Positions 34,501 through 43,040 of a DNA stretch of 64,000 nt are shown here, one piece after another; position 1 is the first letter of the stretch; each line of letters opens with the position of its first letter. This stretch comes from Salegentibacter salinarum (GTDB taxonomy: Bacteria; Bacteroidota; Bacteroidia; Flavobacteriales; Flavobacteriaceae): positions 124,001 to 188,000 of the forward strand of contig NZ_FUZC01000006.1 in assembly GCF_900168115.1 (NCBI RefSeq), given 5' to 3'. Both the position numbers and the translations under genes were made by a program. Below the pieces are notes generated by a model. The model did no database searches. It was not told the origin of the DNA and worked only from the letters and a program-made list of their open reading frames with translations.

Positions 34501-37174
34501 CAGAATTAAAAGTTTGGAATCTATTTTGTTGAAATTGTCCCAAAATTTCTTCTGGACTGTTGTTGGTGAATATACCGTTTGTTGGTAACTCTGTTCTACG
34601 TGAAATTAAATTCCTTAGATATGATCTCACATCGTTAACAGTTGGGTTTGCAAGTAAATCTTCGCTACAGATTGTGTTAAAGATATCATCAGGTTGTTCT
34701 GCCAACTCCTCACTAATAGTTATAGTGAAGGTTGTGAAATCAGATGTTCCCGGGTTAACGCAATCGGAAGAATTTTCATCAACTGAATAGGTGATAGTAT
34801 AAGGTGTTCCTGGAGTTGCTAAAGATGGATCAAAATTCCCGTCTTCATTTAGGACATCCTCTTCTGCAGTAAATACTCCGTTAGGAGTGGCTGTATTATC
34901 AAGTAAGCTATTGTCAAGTGCTACAACATCAGTTGCAAAACATGCAATGTCAATATCATCTATTTCGCCTGCTTCTGCATCCCCATCTTTAATAATCGTT
35001 AACTCAATATCGGTGGCGCTACAATCTGTTGTATAAGTTGCTTCAAATGTATCAAAACTTAAACTTGGATTAAAAAAGAATGATAAAAGGTCAGCTTCAA
35101 GTTCGTCTAAACCTGGTTCGAAAGTCCCATCGGTATCAACAGGTTGTCCTAAAATACCCTCTAAAATCGTTTCTAAGTCATCTTCACTTTCTAAAAGTTC
35201 TTGGATTTCAGACACGCAAAAAGTTTCACTAACGGTACTTACCTGGTTGGACTCCTCTACCTCAATAGTAAATTCTGTGGCATCGGAAGTATTAGGAGTT
35301 ATACATGGATTTGCATTATCATCTACCGAATAGGTGATAGTGTAGGTTCCTGGTCCAATTGAAGGGTCAAAGTTGCCCTCATCATTTAATACTCCTTCGG
35401 CTGCTGAAAAGCTACCATTACGAGTTGCAGTTTCATCAAGAAGAGATTCGTCAAGAACAATAATATTCTGAGCATCACAAGCGATAGTAAAATCATCTAT
35501 TTCCCCTGCTTCTGCATCTTCTGATTCAAAGATATCGATAGTAATTCCAACTGTTACCTCACCACAGTTTGTATCTACTGTGTAGGAAGAGACAAATCTT
35601 TGGAAGCGGTCTTCTTGAAATTGATCAAAAATATCTTCAGGTGTATTGTTAGTGAAAGTTCCGTCTAAAGGTAAATCTGTTCTGCTTGAAATTAAATTTC
35701 TTAGATAGGTTCTCACATCATTTGCGGTGGGATTACCTAAAAGATCATCACTACAGATTACAGTTGAAATATCATCAACTTCCTGAGGATTGTCATTTAT
35801 AGTAATTTCAAAAGTAGTTGTACTCTCGGTGTCTGGTGTGATACAGTCTGCTGATTCATCATTTACCGTATAAGTAATAGGGTAAACACCAGGTCCAACG
35901 GACACATCAAACTGATTGTTTTCTACTCCTGTACCAGAAAATGTTCCTCCTCCAGTTGCATTATCATCAGTATTTTCAAGGGTTTGAAGATCAAAACTTT
36001 CTTCAGTTGCACAAGTAAGTGTGAAATTATCGAACCCTCCTGCGTTTGCATCTTCAGTATCTGTAATTTCAACGGTCACTTCTGTAGACTCGCATTCTTC
36101 GCTGGAAGTATAGGTGTTTGTAAAAGTCCCAATAGGATTATTTTCGTATTGATCTACTAAATCTTCAAAATCGCGGGTAAAGCTTCCTCCTTCAACATTG
36201 CCTAATAAACCTCTATAAAAGTCTTCAAAATCGGCTGCTGTAGGATTTGGAAGTATTTGTGATGTACAAACCTCTGCTGATATAGGAGTATTCTCTATTG
36301 GTTCCCCTAGAGTAACCATTACGGCTGCTCTGTCTTCAGAAGGAGTTTCACAAGGAGGAAGTGGGCTTCCTCTTTCGTTTACTACCTGTCCTACATAGTA
36401 GGTAGCTCCATTAATAAGTTCTGTATTATCGGCTAAAGGTGAATTAGCGTTTTGCGAACGATACCATCTTATGGCTTGAGTATCATCATACGTTCCTGCA
36501 GCTTCCAGGTCAGCAACCGTTGCATCTTCACAAAAAGACTGTTCGGTGGCGGCAGTGGGAGCTTCTATTTGGTTCGGGTTGAATCCAACCGCGGTTCTTA
36601 ACGATGGACAACCAGGTACGTTAGTTCCTGGAACTTGAGCTACATAATAGCTTCCGCCAGGTAAAAGATTATCCCCATCAGCCATAGGCGATGTTCCGAA
36701 TTCCGAATCATAAACCTCAATGTTGTAGCCTCCTATAGTTTCATCAAATAACTCAGCCAGGTCTTCTGCATTAAAATCGGCAGGAGTACAAGATGTTATT
36801 TCAAAACCATTTGCTTGATTATTGGTGACATCATTTAAGGGTCTTTCAACAGACTCTACAGTTACCGTAATAGCTATACGCTCACATTGTCCAGATTCTC
36901 CACCTACGTAATAAATTTCTCCGTCTACTAGAAGTTCGTCTTCCGGAATAATTTGAGTATCATTTTCATTCTCGTCTGTTTGGTATACCGGATAACCATC
37001 CGTATTAAGTTCGCTAACTGTTTGTGTAAAACAAACGGTTTGTGTTTGAGAGAAACTAAAATTGTCCGGGTCGGGACAATCGGCTTGCCCAAATGAAGGC
37101 AAGGTTCCAATTAACAGTACAAAGGCGAAAAGGAACCAATTTGTTCCCTTCCTCCCAAAAGTAAAATTTTGCAT
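31598..37174 (-). CDS. Giant T9SS-secreted repeat adhesin with gliding-motility C-terminal domain
   Basis: 1858 residues, very acidic, with almost no basic patches. Signal peptide 1-30. Residues about 45-300 hold three Ig-like units of the LVDGEIYYVGG...C type. Residues about 301-1530 hold seven tandem ~175-residue units. Residues about 1530-1765 return to Ig-like units (LLVDGDYYVTQ, TDGTTYYATLISDNGCES). The end (about 1766-1858) is a type B T9SS/gliding-motility C-terminal domain (FPEAITPNGDGRNDRF, IFNRWGN, PVGVYFYVV). It is likely a surface adhesin or filament needing the neighbouring PorP/SprF barrel. Each unit has few Cys, arranged in pairs typical of such proteins. No enzymatic motif seen. 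Confidence 0.85.
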   Translation of the reverse strand: MQNFTFGRKGTNWFLFAFVLLIGTLPSFGQADCPDPDNFSFSQTQTVCFTQTVSELNTDGYPVYQTDENENDTQIIPEDELLVDGEIYYVGGESGQCERIAITVTVESVERPLNDVTNNQANGFEITSCTPADFNAEDLAELFDETIGGYNIEVYDSEFGTSPMADGDNLLPGGSYYVAQVPGTNVPGCPSLRTAVGFNPNQIEAPTAATEQSFCEDATVADLEAAGTYDDTQAIRWYRSQNANSPLADNTELINGATYYVGQVVNERGSPLPPCETPSEDRAAVMVTLGEPIENTPISAEVCTSQILPNPTAADFEDFYRGLLGNVEGGSFTRDFEDLVDQYENNPIGTFTNTYTSSEECESTEVTVEITDTEDANAGGFDNFTLTCATEESFDLQTLENTDDNATGGGTFSGTGVENNQFDVSVGPGVYPITYTVNDESADCITPDTESTTTFEITINDNPQEVDDISTVICSDDLLGNPTANDVRTYLRNLISSRTDLPLDGTFTNNTPEDIFDQFQEDRFQRFVSSYTVDTNCGEVTVGITIDIFESEDAEAGEIDDFTIACDAQNIIVLDESLLDETATRNGSFSAAEGVLNDEGNFDPSIGPGTYTITYSVDDNANPCITPNTSDATEFTIEVEESNQVSTVSETFCVSEIQELLESEDDLETILEGILGQPVDTDGTFEPGLDELEADLLSFFFNPSLSFDTFEATYTTDCSATDIELTIIKDGDAEAGEIDDIDIACFATDVVALDNSLLDNTATPNGVFTAEEDVLNEDGNFDPSLATPGTPYTITYSVDENSSDCVNPGTSDFTTFTITISEELAEQPDDIFNTICSEDLLANPTVNDVRSYLRNLISRRTELPTNGIFTNNSPEEILGQFQQNRFQTFNSVYTVETSCGDVTVDITLDIIESGDANAGEIDDITLVCFDTGEIVLDDSLLDENANPGGTFTAEEGVLNEDGNFDPSIGAGTYTITYSVDDSADCVIEGTSDFTTFDIIVGEDLEELNPVSVVICEDQVLENPSEAQIRSYFTNLVNNNTSLETGGNFDPSPAEILTQFENQNGLGIFETEYTVDTGDCGIVSVMLTAEVTPLQQADAGEFGDIELCTTDDEIQLSAGQTGGIEGGFFTINGEVIEGGIFNPAVMEEGDYDVSYTINEDTACVEGEASTSFTISIFEGPNAGSDLTLSYCETEIEELIANPGEAQNFLITLLENQEEDVDLSGDFDANVEELFAYYNAGDFSEPFVTTYRVSNENCEDTSEISITINEIEEANAGDFENYTFCSTDNDVNLNNEITGTAGGTFTVDGEPIENGIFSPSTFEASIYTITYTVNENIDCVEGEDFTTFQIEVIQGIELGENRSVELCINEVIQNPTVSDVRNYFRNLLGENSEAEGIFNPSIEELRASFQENPINTLTTTFTVENGECSDSVDLSVNIVATEEAEAGEIDPLTICDTTEDIDLFSLISDEANENGYFEGYEDGIFSPSMMDAGSYEITYTVDSTTACVEGEDSTTFTIEILQGADAGEDMDVTVCSNDGQQDLFSLISADADMDGEFTLDGDVIADGIMDPSQFETGTYEVIYSVTAEGDECGGDDSATITITLGNAPDAPTTGEAIAFCAIDGETATRLEADGTNLTWYSDAELSMMVSEEDLLVDGDYYVTQSSDEGCESEAAVLTVNIVDSPAPTISSDYELCEFDNPTIADLSAEINESGEITWYESADSMTALSNNATLTDGTTYYATLISDNGCESSERLAVTVTLEDCALLFPEAITPNGDGRNDRFVIENIEREYPNFNITIFNRWGNAIYKGNASTPTWDGTSNQSGSLGDDVLPVGVYFYVVDFNDGSTEPRQGKVYLNR
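32584..36272 (-). repeat. Seven tandem ~525-bp coding repeats in the adhesin
   Basis: Unit starts (a C preceding a NPT-type helix) fall near 36272, 35761, 35222, 34675, 34137, 33610 and 33088, with a partial eighth from 32584. Spacings are 504-547 bp, i.e. 168-182 codons. Each unit combines a helical segment (NPTxxDVRxYxRNL), a FxxxYTV...C beta segment, and an AGExDxxTxC...GxYTITYTV...C Ig-like part. Units 2 and 4 are the most alike. Confidence 0.85.
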
Positions 37175-37379
37175 AGGCTAGGTGTTAAAATTCAATTATT
37201 AGTATTAGGTTTAAATAATTTTAGCAGCACAAATATTAAAATAATTTTTAACATTGTGAGTTAAACTAAGCAGTACTTTAACAAATTTTACCATTTATTT
37301 TGGTTCTATATTTTTTTGTTAAACGTTACTTGAAGCTTTAGATCGATATTCGCGATAAATTTATGAAAAAATTAATAGG

Positions 37380-38258
37380 ATGACTAACAAATTCTTAATA
37401 TTCGGTATTATTCTCTTCTCTTTTTTGACACCTGTTTGGGCGCAGTCTTCCATTGAAACCGGGGAAAAATATCTTAAAGAAAACCAAATCAATAAGGCTA
37501 AAAAGGTTTTTGAAGAGAATAAGGATAACGCAAAGGCCGTAGAATACCTTGGAGATATCGCCAGTTTTGAAAAAAAGTGGGATGAAGCTATAGATTATTA
37601 TGAAAAACTGGTGGAAAACCAGCCTAACTCTTCGGGCTATAACTTCAAGCTCGGTGGTGCCATGGGGATGAAAGCCATGGAAGCTTCTAAATTTAAAGCA
37701 GCCTTAATGTTGGGCGATATTAAAACCTACCTGAATAAAGCTGCCGAATTAGATGAAAATCATGCCGAAGTCCGTAGGGCGTTGGTGGAACTTTATATGC
37801 AATTGCCCGCGATTATTGGTGGTAGCAAAGAACGAGCACAACAGTATGTAAAAGAACTTCAATCAATTAATAAAGTAGATGCATACCTGGCCCAGGCTTA
37901 TATTCATAAAATAGAAGAAGACCGGGAAGCAATGAAAGTAGCGGTAAATAAAGCCTTGGAAGCTGCTAGTAATGATAAAAGCCTGGTAGAACGTAATTAC
38001 CAGAATTACGAATTAGGTGAAAGAGCAGCTTTGTTAAATTTGAAACCAGATTTGGCTGTAGATTTCCTCGAAAAGTATGTGAGAAATTACAATTATCAAG
38101 ATCTAAAATCTCCGGCTTGGGCACATTTTCATATCGCAAAAATTCAGGCTTCTAGGAACAATCAGGATAAAGCTTTGTCGCATATAAATAAGGCCCTGGC
38201 ATCAAAGTTTAATTTTCCTGAAGCCGAAAAACTTAAACAAGAAATATTAGAGATGTAG
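37380..38258 (+). CDS. Exported TPR-repeat protein
   Basis: 292 residues; signal peptide about 1-22 (PVWAQ). Tetratricopeptide helices run over most of the mature chain (EKYLKENQINKAKKVFEEN, KKWDEAIDYYEKLVENQP, KALSHINKALASKF). Probably a periplasmic or outer-membrane-facing protein-interaction scaffold. It diverges from the adhesin with a 205-bp spacer and is followed by mpl, which has its own promoter-like box. Partner unknown. Confidence 0.75.
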   Translation: MTNKFLIFGIILFSFLTPVWAQSSIETGEKYLKENQINKAKKVFEENKDNAKAVEYLGDIASFEKKWDEAIDYYEKLVENQPNSSGYNFKLGGAMGMKAMEASKFKAALMLGDIKTYLNKAAELDENHAEVRRALVELYMQLPAIIGGSKERAQQYVKELQSINKVDAYLAQAYIHKIEEDREAMKVAVNKALEAASNDKSLVERNYQNYELGERAALLNLKPDLAVDFLEKYVRNYNYQDLKSPAWAHFHIAKIQASRNNQDKALSHINKALASKFNFPEAEKLKQEILEM

Positions 38259-38283
38259 GCTAAAGGTTTCCTAAAGTCTTAAC

Positions 38284-38291
38284 TATATTTG
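38284..38291 (+). promoter_or_regulatory. Probable -7 box of mpl
   Basis: TATATTTG, a full match to TAnnTTTG, 52 bp before the mpl ATG; no clear TTTG -33 element. Confidence 0.4.
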
Positions 38292-38343
38292 CAGCTAGTT
38301 AATAGAGTTTAAAATTGCCATTACTGGCGCGAAAAAGAATCTC

Positions 38344-39696
38344 ATGAAACTTCATTTTATAGCAATTGGCGGAAGCGCTATGCATAGTCTTGCCATTGCC
38401 CTTCATAAAAAAGGAAATAATACTACCGGAAGCGACGATGCTATCTACGAACCCTCAAAATCGGCATTGGAAGAAGAAGGTTTACTTCCCGCAGAATTAG
38501 GTTGGTTTCCTGAAAAAATAACACGTGATTTGGATGCAGTAGTGTTGGGAATGCATGCCAAGAAGAATAATCCTGAGTTGAAGCAAGCCGAAGAATTAGG
38601 CCTGAAGATTTATTCGTATCCAGAATTGCTTTTTGAGATTTCCAAAGAGAAAACCCGCGTGGTAATCGGTGGGTCGCATGGGAAGACTACGATTACGGCT
38701 ATGATATTGCACGTGATGCACTATCACGGGAAGGAAATTGATTATTTGCTTGGGGCACCGGTTCGCGGAATTGAAAACACTATTAATTTAAGTGATGAGA
38801 ATGATTTTATGCTCATTGAAGGCGATGAATACCCGGCTTCAGCTATAGATCTTAGGCCTAAATTTCATTTGTATCAGCCTAATATAGCTTTACTTAGTGG
38901 GATCGCCTGGGATCATATTAATGTCTTCCCTACATTTGAAAATTACGTGGAGCAATTTCAGATTTTTATAAGTTCGATTGTAAAAGGTGGGATTCTGGTT
39001 TATAATGAAGAAGATGAAACTTTAAAAAATCTTGCTGAAAATACCGAAAATCAAATAAGAAAGCATCCATATTTTACTCCGGAATATCACATAGAAGATG
39101 GCGAAACAATTCTGGAAACTTCAGAAGGGGATATGCCCCTGGAAATCTTCGGAAAGCATAATATGAATAACCTCGCCGGTGCAAAATGGATTTGCCAGCA
39201 TATGGGAATTGATGAAGACGATTTCTATGAAGCGATGGTGGAATTTAAAGGGGCCAGCCGCAGATTGGAAAAGATTTATGAAAATGAGAACGGAATTATT
39301 TTTAAAGATTTTGCGCACAGCCCATCTAAAGTAAAAGCCAGCACACAGGCGGTAAAGGATCAATATCCTGGAAAAAAGCTTATTGCCTGTTTGGAATTAC
39401 ATACTTTCAGCAGTCTCAATTCAGAATTTATTCAGCAGTATAAAGATACTTTAAATGAAGCTGATGAAGCTATTGTTTTTTATTCTGTGGAAGCAATTTC
39501 GCAAAAGCAAATGCAATCAATTTCTACTGAAGAAATAAAAAATGCCTTTAATAACCCAAACCTGGAAGTGGTTTCTGACACTTCAGCCTTAAAAAATTTA
39601 TTAGAATCTAAAGATTTAAAAGATTCGGTATTACTTTTAATGAGTAGTGGGACTTTTGGAAATTTAGAGCTTGAAGAATTGAAAGCTTTATTTTAG
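38344..39696 (+). CDS. mpl: Mpl, murein tripeptide ligase
   Basis: UDP-N-acetylmuramate:L-alanyl-gamma-D-glutamyl-meso-diaminopimelate ligase, which recycles cell-wall tripeptide. 450 residues with the three Mur-ligase domains: N-terminal UDP-binding GGSAMHSLA, central ATPase P-loop IGGSHGKTT (near 108-116), and a C-terminal domain. MurC is the alternative, but the N-terminus HFIAIGGSAMHSLA and ability to stand away from the dcw cluster point to Mpl. Confidence 0.85.
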   Translation: MKLHFIAIGGSAMHSLAIALHKKGNNTTGSDDAIYEPSKSALEEEGLLPAELGWFPEKITRDLDAVVLGMHAKKNNPELKQAEELGLKIYSYPELLFEISKEKTRVVIGGSHGKTTITAMILHVMHYHGKEIDYLLGAPVRGIENTINLSDENDFMLIEGDEYPASAIDLRPKFHLYQPNIALLSGIAWDHINVFPTFENYVEQFQIFISSIVKGGILVYNEEDETLKNLAENTENQIRKHPYFTPEYHIEDGETILETSEGDMPLEIFGKHNMNNLAGAKWICQHMGIDEDDFYEAMVEFKGASRRLEKIYENENGIIFKDFAHSPSKVKASTQAVKDQYPGKKLIACLELHTFSSLNSEFIQQYKDTLNEADEAIVFYSVEAISQKQMQSISTEEIKNAFNNPNLEVVSDTSALKNLLESKDLKDSVLLLMSSGTFGNLELEELKALF

Positions 39697-39761
39697 TATA
39701 AACACCTCATTTTTAATTGTCCTGGTGGAGATAAGAAATCATTTTTTATCTTTATAAAACT

Positions 39762-40463
39762 ATGGGGCAGGAAAATCAAATTGGTTTTGGAATTAAATCC
39801 TGGGCAGAAGATGATCGGCCCAGGGAAAAACTTCTTCAAAAAGGGAAACTCAGTCTTAGCAACGCCGAGCTTATCGCCATATTAATCGGTTCGGGAAGTC
39901 GCAACGAATCTGCGGTGCAATTAAGCAAACGGATTTTAGCTTCCACCGGGAATCAACTTAGCGATCTCGGGAAACTTTCAGTAAAAAAACTTTGTGAATT
40001 TAAAGGAATTGGCCCTGCAAAAGCAGTTAGTATTGTCGCTGCATTGGAACTTGGCCGCCGCCGGAGGACAGAAGAAGCATTGGAGAAGAAGAAAATCACC
40101 TCCAGCGCTTCGGTTTTTGAACTGATGCAGCCTATAATTGGGGAACTTTATCATGAAGAATTCTGGATTATTTATCTCAATAATTCCAACAAAGTTATTG
40201 AGCAATTACAACTCAGTAAAGGCGGTATTACCGGTACGCTTGTAGATGTTCGCATCACCCTAAGAAAAGCACTTGAAGTTGGAGCAACATCTATAATCCT
40301 GACGCATAACCATCCGTCGGGAACCTTAAGGCCAAGTGAAGCCGATAAACAACTTACCCAGAAGCTTAAAACAGCGGCGCAAAGTTTAGATATTAAGGTG
40401 CTGGACCATCTTATTGTAACCGAAAAATCATACTTTAGCTTTGCAGATGAAGGCGTACTTTAA
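39762..40463 (+). CDS. radC: RadC-family JAMM-domain protein
   Basis: 233 residues. Helix-hairpin-helix near 76-90 (FKGIGPAKA). The JAB/MPN+ metal motif is complete: H182-N-H184-P-S-G with D195. The name RadC is historical; a DNA-repair role is doubtful, and the enzymatic activity is unknown. It is 65 bp after mpl and 9 bp before the next gene. Confidence 0.9.
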   Translation: MGQENQIGFGIKSWAEDDRPREKLLQKGKLSLSNAELIAILIGSGSRNESAVQLSKRILASTGNQLSDLGKLSVKKLCEFKGIGPAKAVSIVAALELGRRRRTEEALEKKKITSSASVFELMQPIIGELYHEEFWIIYLNNSNKVIEQLQLSKGGITGTLVDVRITLRKALEVGATSIILTHNHPSGTLRPSEADKQLTQKLKTAAQSLDIKVLDHLIVTEKSYFSFADEGVL

Positions 40464-40472
40464 ATTGATTAG

Positions 40473-41762
40473 ATGCTACTAATTTATACCCAGAAAATCA
40501 CCCCGCGAATAGTTTACATTTTTAAACATGTTTGCACCAATGTTCTGGGGATATCCATAAAATTTACTACTAAAATTGAAGAATTTATCGCCCATGAGGG
40601 GATGAAGCTTTCTTATGGGAAACAAGCCCTGGGGAACGAATTGTTTGTGCAAAAAGTAGATCTTTTGCTAGAGCAGGGTTTAAGCGAGGTAGAGATAAAA
40701 GTACAACCCTGGGGAGATAATTATTGCTTTTTTCCGGTTTCAGAAAACAGTGCTTTGCCTTTTGATATTTTTGCGGCTTCGTTCTTTTTGTTAAGTCGGT
40801 ATGAAGAATATCTGCCGCACGTAAAAGATGATTTAGGGCGTTTTCCTGCTTCAGAAAGTGTTGGGTTTCAAGAAGGATTTTTAAAAACTCCCGTAGTAGA
40901 TATTTGGGCTTATAAATTTAAAGAAATTCTGATGGAAAGATTTCCTGAAATTTCACTTACCAACCGTGAATTTCATACCAGGGCCGTGATAGCGGTAGAA
41001 CACGTTTTTAATTTTCAGAATAAAGGGTTTTTGCGCAGTTTGGCGGGAATGCATTTAGATATCATAAAACTTCAGTTTAACAAGGTTTTAGATCGCATTC
41101 AGGTGCTTATGCGGGTAAAAAAGGACCCTATAAATATCTTTGAAGACCTTATTGCCTTTATAAAAGAATACAAGGTTCCTTTGCTGTTTATGTTTCAGCT
41201 GAGTGATTTTTCTATTTACGATCGTAATATTAATTACAACCGAAACCCATATCGTTCTATTATAAAATATGTGGGAGATTATGCAGAAGTAGGTTTGATG
41301 CCCGGCTATTTTGCGCTCGAAGATTTTAAAACTTTACGGAAGGAAAAATTACGTATGGAAAATACGGTACATACGCCTCTGGACAGTGTGATTAACGTGA
41401 AATATAATTTGAATATTCCTGAATTTTATAATTTCCTGTCAGAGCTTGAAATTCCGCAGGATTACTCTATGGGCTATCCTGAAACTGCCGGTTTTAGAGC
41501 TGGTACCTGCAGTCCGTTTTTGTTTTACGATATTAATACTGAATCTACCCTTGCTTTAAAAATTCATCCATATGTGTTCAATTCAAATATCGTAGAACAT
41601 ACAGATTTTGGCCAATTAACCAGCGATATAGGGAAAATGCTTAGCGAGGTAAAAAAAGTGGGAGGAAGTTTTAAAGCTATATTTAAAAATCAGGATTTTT
41701 CTGAATATTCTAACTACCAGGCTTATTACGCATTGTTAAAACAGATTTATGAAATTAGGTAA
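40473..41762 (+). CDS. Polysaccharide-deacetylase-like protein, probable pseudoenzyme
   Basis: 429 residues; matches the long flavobacterial polysaccharide deacetylase-like family often found after radC (N-terminal DUF7033-type domain about 1-150, deacetylase-like barrel about 170-429). Typical relatives have a VDIDNAY motif, a G-I-H-P-S-Y motif and an SRQH motif. Here these read AVEHVFN (174-180), GLMPGYF (274-280) and INVKYNL (307-313), so the metal-binding Asp and His residues are gone. Structural residues (DYSMGY, GFRAGTCSPF) remain. It overlaps the HAD gene by 14 bp. Confidence 0.7.
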   Translation: MLLIYTQKITPRIVYIFKHVCTNVLGISIKFTTKIEEFIAHEGMKLSYGKQALGNELFVQKVDLLLEQGLSEVEIKVQPWGDNYCFFPVSENSALPFDIFAASFFLLSRYEEYLPHVKDDLGRFPASESVGFQEGFLKTPVVDIWAYKFKEILMERFPEISLTNREFHTRAVIAVEHVFNFQNKGFLRSLAGMHLDIIKLQFNKVLDRIQVLMRVKKDPINIFEDLIAFIKEYKVPLLFMFQLSDFSIYDRNINYNRNPYRSIIKYVGDYAEVGLMPGYFALEDFKTLRKEKLRMENTVHTPLDSVINVKYNLNIPEFYNFLSELEIPQDYSMGYPETAGFRAGTCSPFLFYDINTESTLALKIHPYVFNSNIVEHTDFGQLTSDIGKMLSEVKKVGGSFKAIFKNQDFSEYSNYQAYYALLKQIYEIR

Positions 41763-42438
41763 TATCAATCATATTTTTTTCGATTTAGACCATACTTTAT
41801 GGGATTTTGACCGGAATTCTGCTCTCGCTTTTGAACGGGTTTTTAAATTCAGAAATATTCCGCTGGAGATAAATGATTTTCTTGAAATCTATATGCCGGT
41901 AAATTTTAAGTACTGGGAGCGTTATAGAAATGATCAGGTCACAAAAGAAGCCTTACGTTACGGGCGTTTAAAGGATAGTTTTGATCTTTTAAAATTTGAA
42001 GCCGATAAGGATTTAATAAATGATATTGCGATAGATTATATAGAATATCTACCCGACCATAATCATCTTTTAGATGGTAGTAAAGAGGTGCTGGATTATC
42101 TTCATAAAAGTTACGAATTACATATTATTACAAACGGTTTTGAAGAAGTACAGCATAAGAAACTAAACAACTCCGGGATAAGTAAGTATTTTACTACAAT
42201 TACTACTTCCGAAGAAGCCGGGGTTAAAAAACCGAATAAATTAATCTTTGAAGCCGCTCTCAAAAAATCTTCAGCTACACCCGAAAGCAGTATTATGATT
42301 GGCGATAATTTTGAAGCCGACTGCACCGGTGCACAAAATTGTGGTATAAAACCCATCTTCTTTGATTACTACGGAAACAAAGAAAATATCGATGTAATGC
42401 ATATAAAAACGTTAAATGAACTAAAGACCTATTTGTAA
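41749..42438 (+). CDS. HAD-superfamily hydrolase, YjjG-type
   Basis: 229 residues, HAD subfamily IA. Motif I is FFDLDHT (D12 nucleophile, D14), motif II is IITNGF (near 123-128), the motif III Lys is in KKPNK, and motif IV is GDNFEAD. YjjG-like members remove phosphate from pyrimidine nucleotides, including non-canonical ones; the substrate here is not proven. The start lies within the end of the preceding gene, so translation is coupled. Confidence 0.85.
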   Translation: MKLGNINHIFFDLDHTLWDFDRNSALAFERVFKFRNIPLEINDFLEIYMPVNFKYWERYRNDQVTKEALRYGRLKDSFDLLKFEADKDLINDIAIDYIEYLPDHNHLLDGSKEVLDYLHKSYELHIITNGFEEVQHKKLNNSGISKYFTTITTSEEAGVKKPNKLIFEAALKKSSATPESSIMIGDNFEADCTGAQNCGIKPIFFDYYGNKENIDVMHIKTLNELKTYL

Positions 42439-42485
42439 TAGTAATCTTTTGTTAATTTCGTTAGTGCAACCTAATGCCGTGCCTA

Positions 42486-43040
42486 ATGAAATTACTTTTA
42501 AAATTTCTTTTAAGAAGTATAGGCGTAATGCTTATAACGGGCGGGTTATGCGGTTGCGTAAAAGATGTGGATCTTGACCAAAGAGAAGAAATTAGTTTAA
42601 GTCCCGATGTACAAATAGATCTTCTTATCTACGATATAGATCAATCTCAATTCAAAGATCCTTCTACGGGAAATCTTAAAACCCATATTAGTGATACAGT
42701 TCGCTTAGAATTCCTGGACGACGATTATATTCAGGAAGATCTTACCACAGTAGAATTTTATTTCAGGCATATAAATACTTTTCCCCGCGAGATTGAAAGT
42801 AAGATCAGATTTTTATCCGATGGTAACCGGGAACAATTTGCGGTAAACTATACTATAAAACCGGGAGTTGATGGTAATCCCGTAACTACAGAACAATTTG
42901 AATTTATTGAAGAAGATCGTATACATTTAGTACGTAGAACTATAAAAATGGTTGTTGAATTAGAGGTGCAACCGGGATCAGCGAAATTTGAGGGGGAATT
43001 AGATTTCGCTTCCAAAGGCCTCTTTTCGTTTGAATTTTAA
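42486..43040 (+). CDS. Hypothetical lipoprotein
   Basis: 184 residues from ATG 42486 (an ATG at 42474 adds only MPCL). The lipoprotein signal ends at LCGC (Cys24). The mature domain is beta-rich, with YFRHINTFPREIESKI and RTIKMVVELEVQ strands. I do not recognise the family. Stop overlaps the next start (TAATG), so it is coupled to the DUF5723 barrel and may be its lipoprotein partner. Confidence 0.75.
   Translation: MKLLLKFLLRSIGVMLITGGLCGCVKDVDLDQREEISLSPDVQIDLLIYDIDQSQFKDPSTGNLKTHISDTVRLEFLDDDYIQEDLTTVEFYFRHINTFPREIESKIRFLSDGNREQFAVNYTIKPGVDGNPVTTEQFEFIEEDRIHLVRRTIKMVVELEVQPGSAKFEGELDFASKGLFSFEF

Noticed and set aside
32584-36272. Regular repeat spacing considered as a CRISPR-like array
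   Set aside because: Period is about 525 bp and the reading frame is conserved throughout; it is a protein repeat.
38344-39696. MurC instead of Mpl
   Set aside because: Isolated from the division/cell-wall cluster and with an Mpl-like N-terminus; MurC remains a weak alternative.
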